From Ascarosepion bandense (lineage: Eukaryota > Mollusca > Cephalopoda > Sepiida > Sepiidae), in the NCBI GenBank assembly GCA_037127315.1, contig JBBBDQ010001451.1, forward strand, positions 1,515,001-1,579,000: a stretch of DNA of 64,000 nt, in the 5' to 3' direction. How positions within the stretch are numbered: position 1 is the first letter of the stretch; each line of letters opens with the position of its first letter. Made by a program: the position numbers and the translations under genes. Shown here piece by piece: positions 11,011 to 21,912 of the stretch. The notes beneath the pieces were generated by a model, which was given only the letters and a program-made list of their open reading frames with translations, searched no databases and had not been told where the DNA came from.

Positions 11011-11935
11011 CAAATGAACAAATACATAAAAATGTATCTCTTTAAGTAAACATAAATCGTGTGAATTTAAAGAAAACGTTTCTTAGTCAAGTTTACGGGG
11101 AGGTAATATAAGGAGACATTTAATTAAATATATTTTTCAAACGTTTGAACAATTTTAAATTCATAGAAGTCATTTACTTTCATAGGATTTAGGAAAGTTT
11201 TACACTTTAATGAAATCAGCTTTCGTAATTAATTTGTTCCTTACTCCGCTGATGAATATGTTTGAGTTGTATCATAGTTACATTACCAATTTCTTTTTCA
11301 TAACGTGATAAATTGGAGATTAAACGTTTGCCATATGCCGTCTCTGGAGGAGCAAATGTATTTATAAAGACGCCGAGAATTAAAAAGATTCCACTGGACT
11401 ATTAGACGTTTAAAAGTTTTCAAAATAATTTTTTTTCTATTTAATCTTGCTAATGAGACAATTTGCCAGTATTAAATATTGATCAAACATTATCATTGAA
11501 TTTACAGTCGTCTACTTCGTTAAGCCAACCGAAATTAGCAATATATAAAAGAAAAATGAGTCACGCAATGAAACATTCTAGAAGAGATTTCATGACGTTT
11601 GTGAAAAAAAATAAGAAAAAAATTAATAAAACAAAAATAAGTTAATCAATAAAATAAAGTTTTAAATGTATTATCCTAAAAAGTAAATGGTTAATTCTTT
11701 TTCGTTCCTTTCATGCTAATAGTCTTGTAAAAGCATGAATCTAGATTGATTCCGACTACGTTTTGTACAATTACGAAGACGATGTTGGTATGCTATAGGG
11801 TACTGTCATTAATGGAGAATGAATTGACTGCATTTTAATTTGTCGAGGGCTATTTGTCAACATCGTGTTTGCAAAATAACAACCCTTTTTCTGTTTAAAA
11901 ATTCTGGTTGTTTTTGTTTTCTAAAATTATTTTGT
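11011..11935. other. No recognised feature
   Basis: A+T-rich DNA with short frames only. Nothing in it matches another part of the window. Confidence 0.5.
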
Positions 11936-11936
11936 C

Positions 11937-12257
11937 ACAGCCGTGGAAAACTTTCTGGGGAAAAAGGGAAGCGATAACTGCCAGGGAATAGAAAAAATGA
12001 CACTTAAAAAGACAGCCAGGCGACTGGAACGAGCATGAGTGTCAAAATACACTGCCTGTTTAGCCATTTAGATACATTCCATGAACGTCTTGGTGATCTA
12101 AACAAAAAACAAGGAGAAGGATCCATCAAGACTATAGAGGAACGGTACTAAGGCCGATGTAACGAACACATGATGACCGATTATTGCTGGAACCTTATGC
12201 GTCATATCGCTCAGAAAACCGACAAAAGAAAGCCATATTGGACAAACTTCCTTTTAA
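11937..12257 (+). pseudogene. Decayed copy of a widespread invertebrate ORF of unknown function
   Basis: One frame reads AVENFLGKKGSDN, and after a frame change KIHCLFSHLDTFHERLGDLN, EERY, a stop, then MMTDYCWNLMR. From memory this follows a repeated, uncharacterised invertebrate protein family with the order NFLGN, SHLD-FPENLG, GERFHQDI, ERYQG and MMADYCW. The GERFHQDI part is altered to GEGSIKTI. The function of that family is unknown to me, and many copies behave like mobile or dispersed sequence. A stop and a frameshift indicate a pseudogene. It lies just left of a LINE-J copy of opposite strand. Confidence 0.55.
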
Positions 12258-12365
12258 ATCCTATTCTCCACATGTATTTACTGACCTTTGAACCAACGGA
12301 TGAATATTCTTAAATTTAAACTCCTTTATAAACCAATGATGTTCTTGATTTTGTATATGTCGTTT

Positions 12366-13715
12366 TTGTAAAATCATATTGCGCCAAGCAAGGCATTTTA
12401 CTGCCACTGTTTTGCAAAGGGTTACATAGGAGGGAAGTTTGGAGAACGTGTGACAGGTTATAGGGGTGTCAGGAAGTGGGTAAGAGAAGGATGAGCATTT
12501 TGATGAGAATGGAGTGGGCGGAGAAAGAAGCATGACAGAGAGGACGCAGGTTAGTGAGATTGGAGATGACTATTAACTTTACATTTAAATTGTTGGAGAT
12601 TGTAGCTGTCGGAAAAGCAAGGAAACGGAAGAGAATTCCACAGGCGAGGAGTGCGAGAAAATAAACTGCTGGAGTGGAATTTGCATTTACATTTTATTGG
12701 TATCACAGTAAGGACTTAGTTGCTAATCTTGTGGCTCGAGGAAATTCATATATAGGAGGCACCAGTGAGCTAAGTTCATCGGAGAAGAAGCCGTGAAAGT
12801 ATTTGCAGTAGAGACACAGGGAAGCCACATTGCGCTGGTGAGAAAGTGACCGTATCTGAGCTGCCAAGTCAGGATCGATCACATTACAGATTCACCGTTG
12901 GGTTTTGTCAAGGACCCCTAGGTGGATAGCAGAAGCACTCGACCAGATATGGCAGCAGTATTCAATGCACGGGTGGAGGGTAGATTTATATATGTACATG
13001 ATTATTTCAGACGGGAAAAACTTCCTGACCCTACACAGAGAACCGACTTTCTTAGCAGCGGGTTTAGCTATGGATTCTATATAGTCATTCCACTTGAGGT
13101 CTGTTGTGAGAATTAAGTCGAGTAAGCGCAGTGTTTTGCTTTCAGGGAGGCTAGCCTGATGCATGCTAATGGATGAGGTGGGGGGGTAGGAGCGATTGTC
13201 TGATAAGAAAAAAGATAAAAAAAAGCATAGAGCCTAGACTAGAGCCATGAGGGACACCCGCGTTCGTATGATAGCATCGGGAGGCATGTCCGTTTAATAC
13301 TAGCTTCATTGTGCAATTTAAAAGGAATGACTGGATAAGGTCAAACAATTGTCCAGTCGCACCAGAGCCTTCCAGCTTGTGTAGAGCACCAGCATGCCAG
13401 TCTCTGTCAAATGCTTTGGAGATATCTAGGCAACAGTTCGGGCTTCACCGTTCTTGTCGATAGCCTGGTGTATATACTCAGTGTTAATCGTGAGCATATC
13501 AGCAGTAGACCTGTTGAAGCGGAAACCATACTGCTTGTCAGAGAAGAGTCTGTGGGCTGTGAGATGTTGAACTACCTCGGCGTTGATGATGGCTTCGAAC
13601 ATTCCAAAAATCGGTAGGAGGCTGATAGGGCGATAATTAGAGGATATAATGTTTGAGTATGTTCTCTTAAAACATTTCCAAATTACACCGTTTTGTTCCA
13701 ATGCATGGTAAAATC
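12366..13715 (-). mobile_element. LINE-J copy, longest RT coverage in the window, internal deletion of YADD
   Basis: From the right end leftward: SNYRPISLLPIFG (RT fingers), LTAHRLFSDKQYGFR, DKNGEARTVA, then in another frame a palm segment GVPHGSSLGSMLFFIFF. At about 13200 the reading jumps to ISMHQASLPESKTLRLLDL, so the YADD block is deleted. Thumb and C-terminus follow (ILTTDLKWNDYIES, YIYKSTLHPCIEYCCHIW, SLCLYCKYFHGF). The 3' tail is at about 12366-12430 in reverse complement but is more diverged. Many frameshifts mark it as old. Confidence 0.85.
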
Positions 13716-14055
13716 AAATGGAGTATTCAGTTACGATATGTAAGATAAGATAAAAAGGCGACATGTTATGTATGCAAAATTGGTTTATATTTGAAAAAAT
13801 GTCTTCAAAACGAGAAATAGTAATTGTGTTACAACATACATTCTGTGTAAATATATACGCTTATATTGCATAATGTCTAGCAAATTCACATGATTACATT
13901 TTTTCCATATGAAATGTGGCATAATGTTTTGGATATTCCAAGCACTATTTTTCAAATTATTTTAAAAATCTCATTTATCATTTCTGGTAATGATCTGCAT
14001 CTTATTTCTGTTGCTACATGGAATAAGAGACTGTAGGTGCTGGTTGGTGCAGGAC
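13716..14055. other. No recognised feature
   Basis: A+T-rich, no repeat partner or open frame of interest. Confidence 0.45.
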
Positions 14056-14059
14056 CTCA

Positions 14060-14193
14060 GTTTACATTTTTGTAAATGGACAGAGGTTGACAGACACGTT
14101 TGTGTATCTCGGCAGCACACTATGACACTGCAGAAACATCGATGGAAAGGTTATCCACAGGATACCAAAAGCCAGTGCAGAATATAGCAAAAT

Positions 14194-14273
<80 letters not shown>

Positions 14274-14775
14274 GAGAGAGAGAGTCTGGCCGCACCGTGG
14301 ACTTAGTATGGGCACAAATTTCGAAGTGTATAGAGCTGTAGTCCCTCCATCCCTGCTGTATGCTTGCAAAACAGGGACAGTCTATAACAGGCATGCAAAA
14401 CAACTGAATGCCTTCCATACGAGGTGTTTGCGTGCCCTCCTCAACATCAAATAGCATCATATAATTCCAGACGTAGAAGTGCTGAAACGTGCCGTGTGTG
14501 AAAGCATCCACGCAATGGTCCTGCACTCTCAGCATCGGTGGGCTGGTCATACACACCTCATGGAGGACAGCAAGCTACCGAAGAGGTTCTTCTTTGGTGA
14601 ACTCTCTACAGGCAAACGTTCGCTTGGCAGGCCAACGTTGAAGTACAATGACAGCTTAAAGAAGGCCCTCAAGTGCTGTGACATCACAAACCCCTCGTGG
14701 GAATCTACTGTTAAAGTGAATTCTGGAGCTGCAAAATTCGAAGAGAGTCGCATCAGGCTCCCCAAAAAGAGCTAA
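14060..14775 (+). mobile_element. Endonuclease-RT LINE fragment (RTE/Nimb-like C-terminus)
   Basis: The frame at 14085 reads LTDTFVYLGST. After a microsatellite it continues with FEVYRAVVPPSLLYACKTGT, KQLNAFHTRCLRALLNIK, then IPDVEVLKRAVCESIHAMVL, HRWAGHTHLMEDSKLPKRFF and GELSTGKRSLGRPTLKYND. This is the C-terminal domain found behind the RT of many invertebrate LINE ORFs (RWAGH, MED-LPK, GKR--GRP). It is a different family from LINE-J. The N-terminal RT is missing, and one stop lies in CLRALLNIK-stop. Confidence 0.75.
14188..14284. repeat. (GATA)n-(GA)n microsatellite inside a LINE reading frame
   Basis: About eleven GATA units followed by about 25 GA units. It replaces the segment between the YLGST region and the VYRAVV region of the surrounding LINE. 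Confidence 0.95.
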
Positions 14776-14784
14776 ATAAGACCT

Positions 14785-15263
14785 TTGAGTAAATGATATG
14801 ATGGCTGAGATTTAGAACTACAATTATACCTACTTAGAGCCAAACCCTAAGCAAAAACTAAAATAAAAGGGTTGAACAAAATACAGACACACAGGCAATT
14901 AAATAGACACACACACACACACACACACACATACACACACACACATCTCGTCGTTTATATATATACATTATCGATTTTCTGCACTATTGTAAGAATTGCA
15001 ACCTTGAAACTTCTGAATATCATTTTTTATGCCTTTGTCTAAGAGTGTATCAATATTGATTAAAATCGGACCACTCCTTCTATAACTCGATTTTCGATAT
15101 TTATCGGGGGTACCTCGACACAAAACCTAGCTAAGAACACTCGCAGACGCTTATAGTACAACTGTGTAAATTTTCAAGAAAATTGGTTCAGCCGTTTCGG
15201 AGTCTATAGGTAACGAACACACACACACACAGACAAAGTTCCATTTATAAATAAGTTTAGATT
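14785..15263 (+). mobile_element. GC-hairpin element, 5'-truncated (Helentron/HINE-like or SINE-like)
   Basis: Shares its order with copies at 45474, 54931 and 46612: ACAATTATACCTACTTAGAG, a (CA)n tract, ATTATCGATTTTCTGCACTA, CTTGAAACTTCTGAATATC, AAAATCGGACCACTCC, CCTCGACACAAAACC, GTTCAGCCGTTTCGGAGTCT, a second (CA)n tract, then AAAGTTCCATTTATAAATAA at the 3' end. The GC-rich head is missing. It is non-coding. The class is uncertain: the (CA)n before a fixed 3' end resembles non-autonomous rolling-circle elements, but that is inference. Confidence 0.7.
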
Positions 15264-15689
15264 TAGATGTATGTTGCAACAAAATTACTATTTCTCTTTT
15301 CGAATTGTTCATTTTTTTCCAAATAGAGAAGGAGAGTTGAAATTGAGGTTACCACATCGACAAATGATAAATGGCGCGATTATTTAAACAAGGAAAATGC
15401 GTTTATCAAATAAATATATACATGCAACAGATGGTGGTTTCCTCAGATCAAAATCGAAACATCTAATTACTTTTGTATAAAAAATGAAATAAAAAAAACG
15501 TAAGAAAATAATAAAAATTGCAGCCCGGAAAAAAAATAGTTAACTGAATAGAACAGAAAAAAATGATATTTCATTTTCATTTTTCCTGAGGTCAAATGTA
15601 ATTCTGACAATCGGACACTGAAATTTATTGAAAGATTAGATGGCTACAGATAAGAACATCATTTTAATAAATTATCAACTAAGTACTCT
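15264..15689. other. No recognised feature
   Basis: A-rich sequence with no open frame or repeat partner. Confidence 0.4.
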
Positions 15690-16160
15690 TTAACTAAAGT
15701 CCTCTCTATATAAATGATGATATTTTTTTTTTATTAATATTGATTCCTCAACGTATATATACATTAGAAAATAATTTTCAAACGGCAAAATATTATTGGC
15801 TTTATCAGCACGTCGGATAAAAATACATTTGTTATTTTTTATTTTTGTGGCTGCTTTTATTAAAGCGGTGTTTATAATTCCAATAGGATTTATATAGTAA
15901 CGGTTTTTAATTGATTCGGCGTTATGTAATTGTTTTAAGCCTACCTGTAGAGTAATAGTGTTGTCTTGTTCCAATAGAGGCATTTGTTAATATAAAGATT
16001 CCATTTCGAGTGAGTTGGTAATCCGAAAGGTTAATGAAGTTGTCACTGATGCTTCGTAAATGTATTTTTCCTTTATATAATTTGTTTAGCTTCTTTGTTT
16101 TTCTTTTTCTGTGATGACTTGTTTATGGGATCCATTTTACTTTTGTGCTGTATTATATAA
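15690..16160 (-). pseudogene. Penelope-like element N-terminal remnant
   Basis: Reading leftward: SDNFINLSDYQLTRNGIFIL near 15990-16050, then KAATKIKNN and KCIFIRRADKANNILPFENY near 15760-15850. Penelope-like RTs begin with an 'NLS, LT, LL-KGL' segment and a KADKGN-I-V motif before the fingers. Here ADKGN has become ADKAN. Open for 97 codons at 15690-15983 but with no RT core. Assignment is by motif order only. Confidence 0.45.
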
Positions 16161-16199
16161 TAGAATATTTCCTTGAATTGTTCAGTTTTGGGATATTTT

Positions 16200-16300
16200 A
16201 AGGTTCCTTTAATAAGTACAATTTCAATGTTGAGTAGTTATAAATCCTGTTTAGCTGGGTTTTTTTTTTTGGTTTTTTTTGGGGGGGGTTTTGTCAATTA
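16200..16300. repeat. Poly-T / poly-G low-complexity run
   Basis: A long T-run broken by GG and followed by eight or more G at about 16260-16291. Confidence 0.85.
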
Positions 16301-16545
16301 CCGAGGTTCCATTGAAATTTTTTGATGTTGGGATCATTTAATGCTGCGGCATCATGTGACTTAAATTTAGTGTAACGAAGCAGCAGATAATTTTCAAAAC
16401 ATATTTTTAAATATAACAGACAATAAATGTCTATTATGTTTAGTCATGAGCCGTTTTATGCATCGTATTTTAGCTTTAATTTTAAGCGTTCATTAAAACG
16501 TAAAAATTATCCAAAATGGATTTTTTATGTTGTAATGACACGGCC

Positions 16546-16852
16546 GGATGTGCGTTGTGGTGCAGTGAATATCAATTTGGAACGAGAAACCGGAGAACCG
16601 AGTTCGAATTTCATTTGAATTCGTTGCAATCATATACGCGCAAATACCCTTGGGAAAGGTATTAATCCGTCTCTTCCTTCCAGCTATGGGTCAAATAACA
16701 GGACAGATTGGGTTCTATAACCTTGGTTGGCAACCAGTCTACAGCAGAAAGCAATGGCAAACTACTGCGTGATAATCTTCTGCCCAGTCAGTCATGTCTC
16801 GAAAGAGACATGATCGCTCAAGCGTGTATCACATATGGCACTTAAATGACTG
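16546..16852 (+). mobile_element. tRNA-derived SINE (family A), full-length with 12-bp target duplication
   Basis: AATGACACGGCC stands at 16534-16545 and again at 16853-16864, bracketing 307 bases. The head has a polymerase III A-box-like TGGTGCAGTGA at about 16560 and a B-box-like GAGTTCGAATTTC at about 16600, the usual spacing of a tRNA-derived promoter. The body contains GGGAAAGGTATTAATCCGTC, CAGGACAGATTGGGTTCTAT and CCAGTCAGTCATGTCTC, ending CACTTAAATGACTG. Other copies lie at 29178, 34308 (minus), 60432, and 60868 (partial). Octopus and squid are known to carry tRNA-derived SINEs; whether this is one of the described ones I cannot tell. Confidence 0.88.
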
Positions 16853-16864
16853 AATGACACGGCC

Positions 16865-17326
16865 ATGCTCGTGTCAAAGCATGAAAAAATGTTCTTTCTA
16901 TAAACATTTTAGAACATTACGACAGTATTCATAGCTGTTTCTATTAATTAACGGCTTAATTTTTTAATGAATATTGCCTCAAGGATGTATAGTTTGCTTT
17001 TGTCGTTGTTTTATTATTTTTTGCAGGATAGAATGAACGCTCAACAATTTTTCAACATTTATATTTGAAGCAAGAAGAAAATTTACAGTAATTTTTAGCA
17101 ACAGTTTTGCGGTAATTTTTTGTTATCACAACTTACACACCTGAAAATGAACTCGGACGGAGATTGAAAGTACTTGGGAATATCGAGAAATGAATAATGA
17201 TATCATCTGTCAAAGTTACATCTCGTTTCTTGCATCTGTCAATTATAATACGTGAAAGATTATCTGCGAGTATGAACAGATTTTATTAAAAATAAGCAGA
17301 CACAACTTTTGTAATTTATTCACTTT

Positions 17327-17330
<4 letters not shown>
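16865..17330. other. No recognised feature
   Basis: A+T-rich, no open frame or repeat partner. Confidence 0.45.
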
Positions 17331-17378
<48 letters not shown>

Positions 17379-17530
17379 AAAAAATTTAGACAGACAAGTT
17401 ATTTCATGGTAAATCGGGGTTAAGGCCTATTGCAGGAGAACCATCATCAGCTTCCGTCTTTATTGTACAGAAGATTTTACACATTCATACATAAGCATAT
17501 ATACACGCAACATATAATCAAAGAGCACGC
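17331..17530 (+). repeat. (TA)n tract followed by foldback-family arm
   Basis: A (TA)n tract of about 45 bases runs into AAGAAAAAATTTAGACAGAC, AAGTTATTTCATGG and AACCATCATCAGCTTCCGTC. This is the same order as at 7236-7340, including the following TTTACACATTCATACATAAG-like stretch, so the repeated unit is longer than the arm itself. Confidence 0.7.
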
Positions 17531-17619
17531 GTAAGAGCGGATGTCAACTTAAACTTAAAGATACATTATGCAAGTCAGTTAGACTGCTGACACGTAGATT
17601 TGAAAAGTAAAGAAAGGAG

Positions 17620-17720
17620 GTTAGGTGAGAGAGAGAGAGAGAGAGAGAGAGTTAGCATTAAAGAGAAAGGTAAACGAAAAGGGAAAGAAGAAGAAAGAAG
17701 AAAGGAAAAACTTTCAATTA
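17620..17720. repeat. (GA)n and purine-rich stretch
   Basis: A pure GA run at about 17630-17650 followed by A/G-rich sequence without a fixed unit. Confidence 0.85.
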
Positions 17721-17769
17721 GAAGGATAGGATGATAGGAGAAATTGAAAATGCAAAATAAAATTAAATA

Positions 17770-18270
17770 TTATATATTAACGGTAAAAGATAAGAAATTA
17801 GAATCTAAAAAATTAAGAAAATTAAAAATATTTAAGAGATAATAGTTAATCAATCTGTTGTAATCACAAATACCATCATACCACTATTCAACCAAAATTA
17901 TACTAATTATACAGTCAACAAAACAAATATAATACAATATAAAGTTTAAAAAATAATTTAAATGTAAGCCTAATTATTCTATTTAAATTTAGTTGTTTAA
18001 ACTTAATTATTTAGTTTTAAAATAATTTTTTACATATTAATAGTGAAAGGAGAAGAAATTGGAATCTATAAAAACGAAGAAAAATTAAAAAAATTAAGAT
18101 ATAATAATTAACCAATCCGTTTTAATCACAATTACCGCCACACCAATTATATAATCAAAATTATACTAATTATTCGGTTAACAATACAATTATAATACAA
18201 TATAACGTTTATAATGTTGAAAAATTATTCGGTCAACGGCACAATTATAATACAACATAACGTTAATAAT
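17770..18270. repeat. A+T-rich tandem duplication, ~260-bp period
   Basis: GAAATTAGAATCTAAAAAAT at 17794 and GAAATTGGAATCTATAAAAA at 18054 head two similar segments that both continue through a TAATCA run and TATAATACAATATAA. A third short copy of the end (ATTATAATACAACATAACG) lies at about 18240. Confidence 0.75.
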
Positions 18271-18289
18271 TAAAAAAAAGCATATATAT

Positions 18290-18370
18290 GTACACATACA
18301 ACTCACACACACATGTAAATGCGTACACACATATACACTAACACGCATACATATGTACACATATATATGT

Positions 18371-18428
<58 letters not shown>

Positions 18429-18487
18429 ACAAATACTGTTAAAAAAAAGTACATTTTTAAATTCAAAACTTTTTATTAATATTCTTT

Positions 18488-18555
<68 letters not shown>

Positions 18556-18560
18556 TATAC
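18290..18560. repeat. (CA)n and (TA)n microsatellite cluster
   Basis: Mixed ACAC/ATAT tracts at about 18290-18420 and a long (TA)n at about 18490-18560. Open frames here are artefacts. Confidence 0.95.
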
Positions 18561-18801
18561 GAACACATATATGCCCGAAATAACAAATATGTAAGCAATA
18601 CCATAGACATATAAACCCGTATATATATAAAAAAAAACATCGACACTTATAACAATAGGGTACAAATAAATAATAGATATTCCGTGAGATAGTGTGATGT
18701 GTGTAAAATCTTCAGAGAAATGAATGAGGACCTAAAAGTTTAACATAATTTAACGTGGCTCCTATGTCCACATTTCAAAACTAGTTTTCTCCTCAGATTC
18801 A

Positions 18802-18803
<2 letters not shown>

Positions 18804-18852
<49 letters not shown>
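18804..18852. repeat. (TA)n microsatellite
   Basis: Pure TA for about 48 bases, just before an RTE-like fragment. Confidence 0.97.
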
Positions 18853-18855
<3 letters not shown>

Positions 18856-18899
18856 CGTTTAATGCTCAGGGGCTTGATTTTTTTCTTTTGTTTTAATGT

Positions 18900-19165
18900 A
18901 AGATCAGGAAGTGACAACTGAAGTTCCTGAGACACGCAATGAGGAAGGAGAGCCTGGAGAACCTGATACTGACTGGCCAGATAGAAGGAAAGAGGGACAG
19001 AGGAAGTCAGCGGATAACATATTTGCAGGGCCTGATCAAGTGGTTTACGGAACGGGGTTTGACAGATGTAACGGGAACAAACATACTAGGAGCCACAAGG
19101 GATAGGGAGACGTCGAGAACCATGATCGCCTACGTCCTGAAAGGACAGCGCACATAGAAGAAGAA
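18900..19165 (+). mobile_element. RTE-like LINE 3' end fragment
   Basis: Across two frames it reads LKFLRHAMRKESLENLILTG-like sequence, then QIEGKRDRGSQRITYLQGLI, then ATRDRE and a short end ACATAGAAGAAGAAGAAG. The same C-terminus (GHAMRKE, ENLILTGQIEGKRGRG) is better preserved at 43240-43330. Only the last ~80 codons and the short 3' end are present, as expected from 5' truncation. Confidence 0.8.
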
Positions 19166-19357
19166 GAAGACCTATAATAGATACAAATAAGTAATATAGT
19201 AAGATAATATAATAGATACATATGTTTCTATGATTTTAAGCGACATATCGATATAAATGATATGCTGTCATTTTTTACGGTACGGGCCCACGCGTTCGTG
19301 ATTAAAATTTCAAAATTCAGAGATGTGAATGCGGTCTTTCACTGTCATCCAATTTGT

Positions 19358-19645
19358 TTTTAATCCACAGTGTACGATGCCACTTCTGGGAAGAAAGTTT
19401 TGCTCGTCTACTCAATATATATTCGTAAATGCTACGTATAATTACTAATAGATATCATGATACATTCGTCATTAAAACGGAAATTACTCATGACTCAACC
19501 TAATGTCGGGTCCATAGCTGTTGAAAAAAAATGAATTCATGCCTTTCCTCTGGGCATTCTTTCTAAGTGATCGCCAATTAACCGACCATATTTTGTCTAC
19601 TTCTTACTGCTTTTATTTTTCACGCCGATAACTTTCCAAGTGGTT
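19358..19645 (+). repeat. Dispersed repeat of unknown class, copy 1
   Basis: AATCCACAGTGTACGATGCC, CTACGTATAATTACTA and GATCGCCAATTAACCGACC also occur, with about one change per ten bases, at 30926-31443. Copy 1 is uninterrupted here; copy 2 carries a LINE-J insertion. No coding potential recognised. Neither end has an obvious terminal motif. Confidence 0.8.
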
Positions 19646-20074
19646 TGTCATCGTCTGTTCCCTTGTCGACTGCATTATTCATAAATGGAAAGAAATTGAT
19701 ACCGTGCGAACGACTAAAAAAAATTGGTTTGCCCAAGCAAGATTTTAAATATGAGCGCTGGCTTATAAGGAAAGATTCAGTCACCATTAAATCGAGTATA
19801 AGTAATATCCTGTCATATCTGACGAACCCGGGAGATGTACACGTCTCAGCAAATTGTAGCGCAGTGATCCCCAAAAAATATTTCACGGAAGGATTGTAGG
19901 AAAAAAAAAAGAAAAAACATGTATAAAGAAATCATAAAACACTTGTGTAGCATTCACCAAAATTATTTTCTAAAGGAACCAGTATTTTTTGGAAAGAAGT
20001 AAAAAGAAAAAGAAATTTTAGGACAACTAATTTTAAAAAAATCAAAAACTAAACTCACCTCGGAGTATGGCAGT

Positions 20075-20478
20075 GTTTGCAATACCTTTTGAGCTTGATT
20101 CAACAAAACCTCAAGGAACGTTGTACAGAGAGACAGGTTATAAATAAAACAATCAAAGGGAAACACTAAGGAGCAATTATACAACAAGACGGTATACATA
20201 AAGCAATTTATAAGAAACATCAAAGGAAATTAAAGTGAGAGACGGTGTGTAAATAAATCATAGAATTAGGTAATTAAATTAAACACATTCTATAGAGAGA
20301 GGGTGTAAGTAAAGATGTCAGAGTGAAGCACTAAAGGGAAAATACATAAGACAGGGTGTAAATAAAGCAATTTATAAGAAACATCAAAGGAAATTAAAGT
20401 GAGAGACGGTGTGTAAATAAATCATAGAATTAGGTAATTAAATTAAACACATTCTATAGAGAGAGGGTGTAAGTAAAG
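20075..20478. repeat. Left edge of the 164-bp satellite, with diverged monomers outside
   Basis: From about 20190 to 20478 the sequence is a regular 164-bp unit, cut exactly at a unit phase by the BEL/Pao LTR. Left of that, 20080-20190 holds single ~54-bp monomers with the shared end GGTATACATAAAG or GGTTATAAATAAAA that are clearly diverged from the array. This is the monomeric border of a higher-order array. Confidence 0.85.
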
Positions 20479-21133
20479 TGTGAGAAATATATTCACATAG
20501 CTTAGCGCTTAAGCAGTGAAAGGAAATTATCAAACATAACAAGACATACCTGGTATAGAAAAAACAATTTATTTGTCTTGCAAAAATATGCTGAATTTTG
20601 CTGCTACAGTGTAGCTTGGTATAGTCTCTTTTCTCTGCTTAGCTTGGTATAGTATCCTCCGTCTAGGAGTGGGATGAAAAAGACACAAGGAACTGCGATC
20701 CGCGACGTACAGGAACTTTCTTCTGGGTCAGCTTCTTTCACAGTTTCTTATCTTGGTATAAGATGATAGTGCTTAGAGAATTTTTCTCTAGGAAGGCAAG
20801 GCTTTGCCCATAGGGTATCCTTTTTAAGGTAAGAAGGGTAACAAGAGATTTTCTCTGTTACAAAGTTGTGGCATTAGCCTAAAAGATTACAAAGAATTGG
20901 TAAGATGGTCTCGATATAGCGAGACAAGTGGGCGCCAATTTAGGCCCTGCTGCAACAAAAATCCGGAGCGGCACAAATACGTCCGATACTGTTCGTGCTA
21001 GCTGAAAAAAGGAGAGAACAAAACCATCAGAAAAAAAACATAAAACCTCTGGTAAAGCCCGCCTAAAGTTCAAAACGAGGTTCGGGTTAAATCAGCCAAT
21101 CAGGAGACCCGTTACATCTGTAAATTTCCGACA
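20479..21133 (-). repeat. 3' LTR of the BEL/Pao element
   Basis: 655 bases, identical by eye to the right LTR except one base (G here at 21079, T at 25270). In element orientation it begins TGTCGGAAATTTACAG and carries a CCAAT-type TGATTGGCTG about 30 bases in. A 64-codon frame that occurs in both LTRs has no known match and is probably incidental. Confidence 0.95.
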
Positions 21134-21199
21134 CACTGCCAACGGAGAACGAAAAAAGTAATGGTTATCCATTACTTTTTTTTTTTTCATAGAATAAGA

Positions 21200-21901
21200 T
21201 CAAGGGGAACTAAATGTGCTTCTGTCTGCCTTTAATTCCAGGGGAAATAAATGTTTTAAGGAATGAACCTGTTCGCAACCGTTCCTTAACACACAGGCCG
21301 AGCGAACTTTACCATCGTTCCCGGTAATGAGTCTAAGCACCTTACCTAGACTCCAAAAAGGTCTAGTCTTATTAGGAGATTTTATTAATACAATTTCTCC
21401 AACTGACACCTTTAGAGGGCAATCTCCCTTCAAATTCGTATCCCTCTCTCTCAGAGACAACAGATAATCATTGTGCCACATCTTCCTAAATTTTTCGACA
21501 TATTTATGTCTTAACTCCAAAGATTGCACCAGCTTTATTCTACTAGGGGGATCGGGGCACAGATCTTCCGATCCATAGTTACTAATTAACAAACGTGGAT
21601 TGTAGCCAGTTTGTAGAAAGTGATTGGGGGTTAAAATATCTAGGCCCCCTTCTGAAGCGGTAAAATAAGTCAGCGGTCGATCGTTGATCGCTTTCTGCAC
21701 GTCAGAAATTATCGTTAAAAATTCAAAATACTGAATTTTCCTCCTACCTATTAATTTTTTCACGCATTGCTTCATGGTTTTGATCATTCTCTCCCATGCG
21801 CCCCCATACCAGGCGGAATAAAGGGGAATGGTGTGATGACTAATGGAAGCGGACCTAAAATGTTCCCTGAATTCGTCGGAAACGAAAATTTCAGACAACA
21901 T
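21200..21901 (-). pseudogene. BEL/Pao integrase C-terminal half
   Basis: 234 codons including the stop. Begins in the catalytic core after the second aspartate: SEIFVSDEFREHF, then HHTIPLYSAWYGGAWERMIK with the third acidic residue (E of WERM), NDRPLTYF, LTPNHFLQTGYNPR, and KMWHNDYLLSLRER, the conserved C-terminal domain of BEL integrases that ends with a VGEIVLIK, WSLGKV segment. It is out of frame with the first half by one base at about 21905-21915. The apparent start codon is internal to the original protein. Confidence 0.88.
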
Positions 21902-21912
21902 AATGCCGGATG

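Noticed and set aside
13990..14556. 164-codon minus-strand frame with Leu-Ser runs
   Set aside because: Antisense of the LINE and of the (GATA)n(GA)n tract.
19645..19899. 84-codon plus-strand frame (FINGKKLIPCERLKK)
   Set aside because: It looks protein-like in codon use but begins inside a dispersed repeat and matches no domain I know; too weak for a gene call.
20879..21073. 64-codon frame present twice (also at 25070-25264)
   Set aside because: The duplicate is only because both LTRs are identical; no domain, start context or family match.
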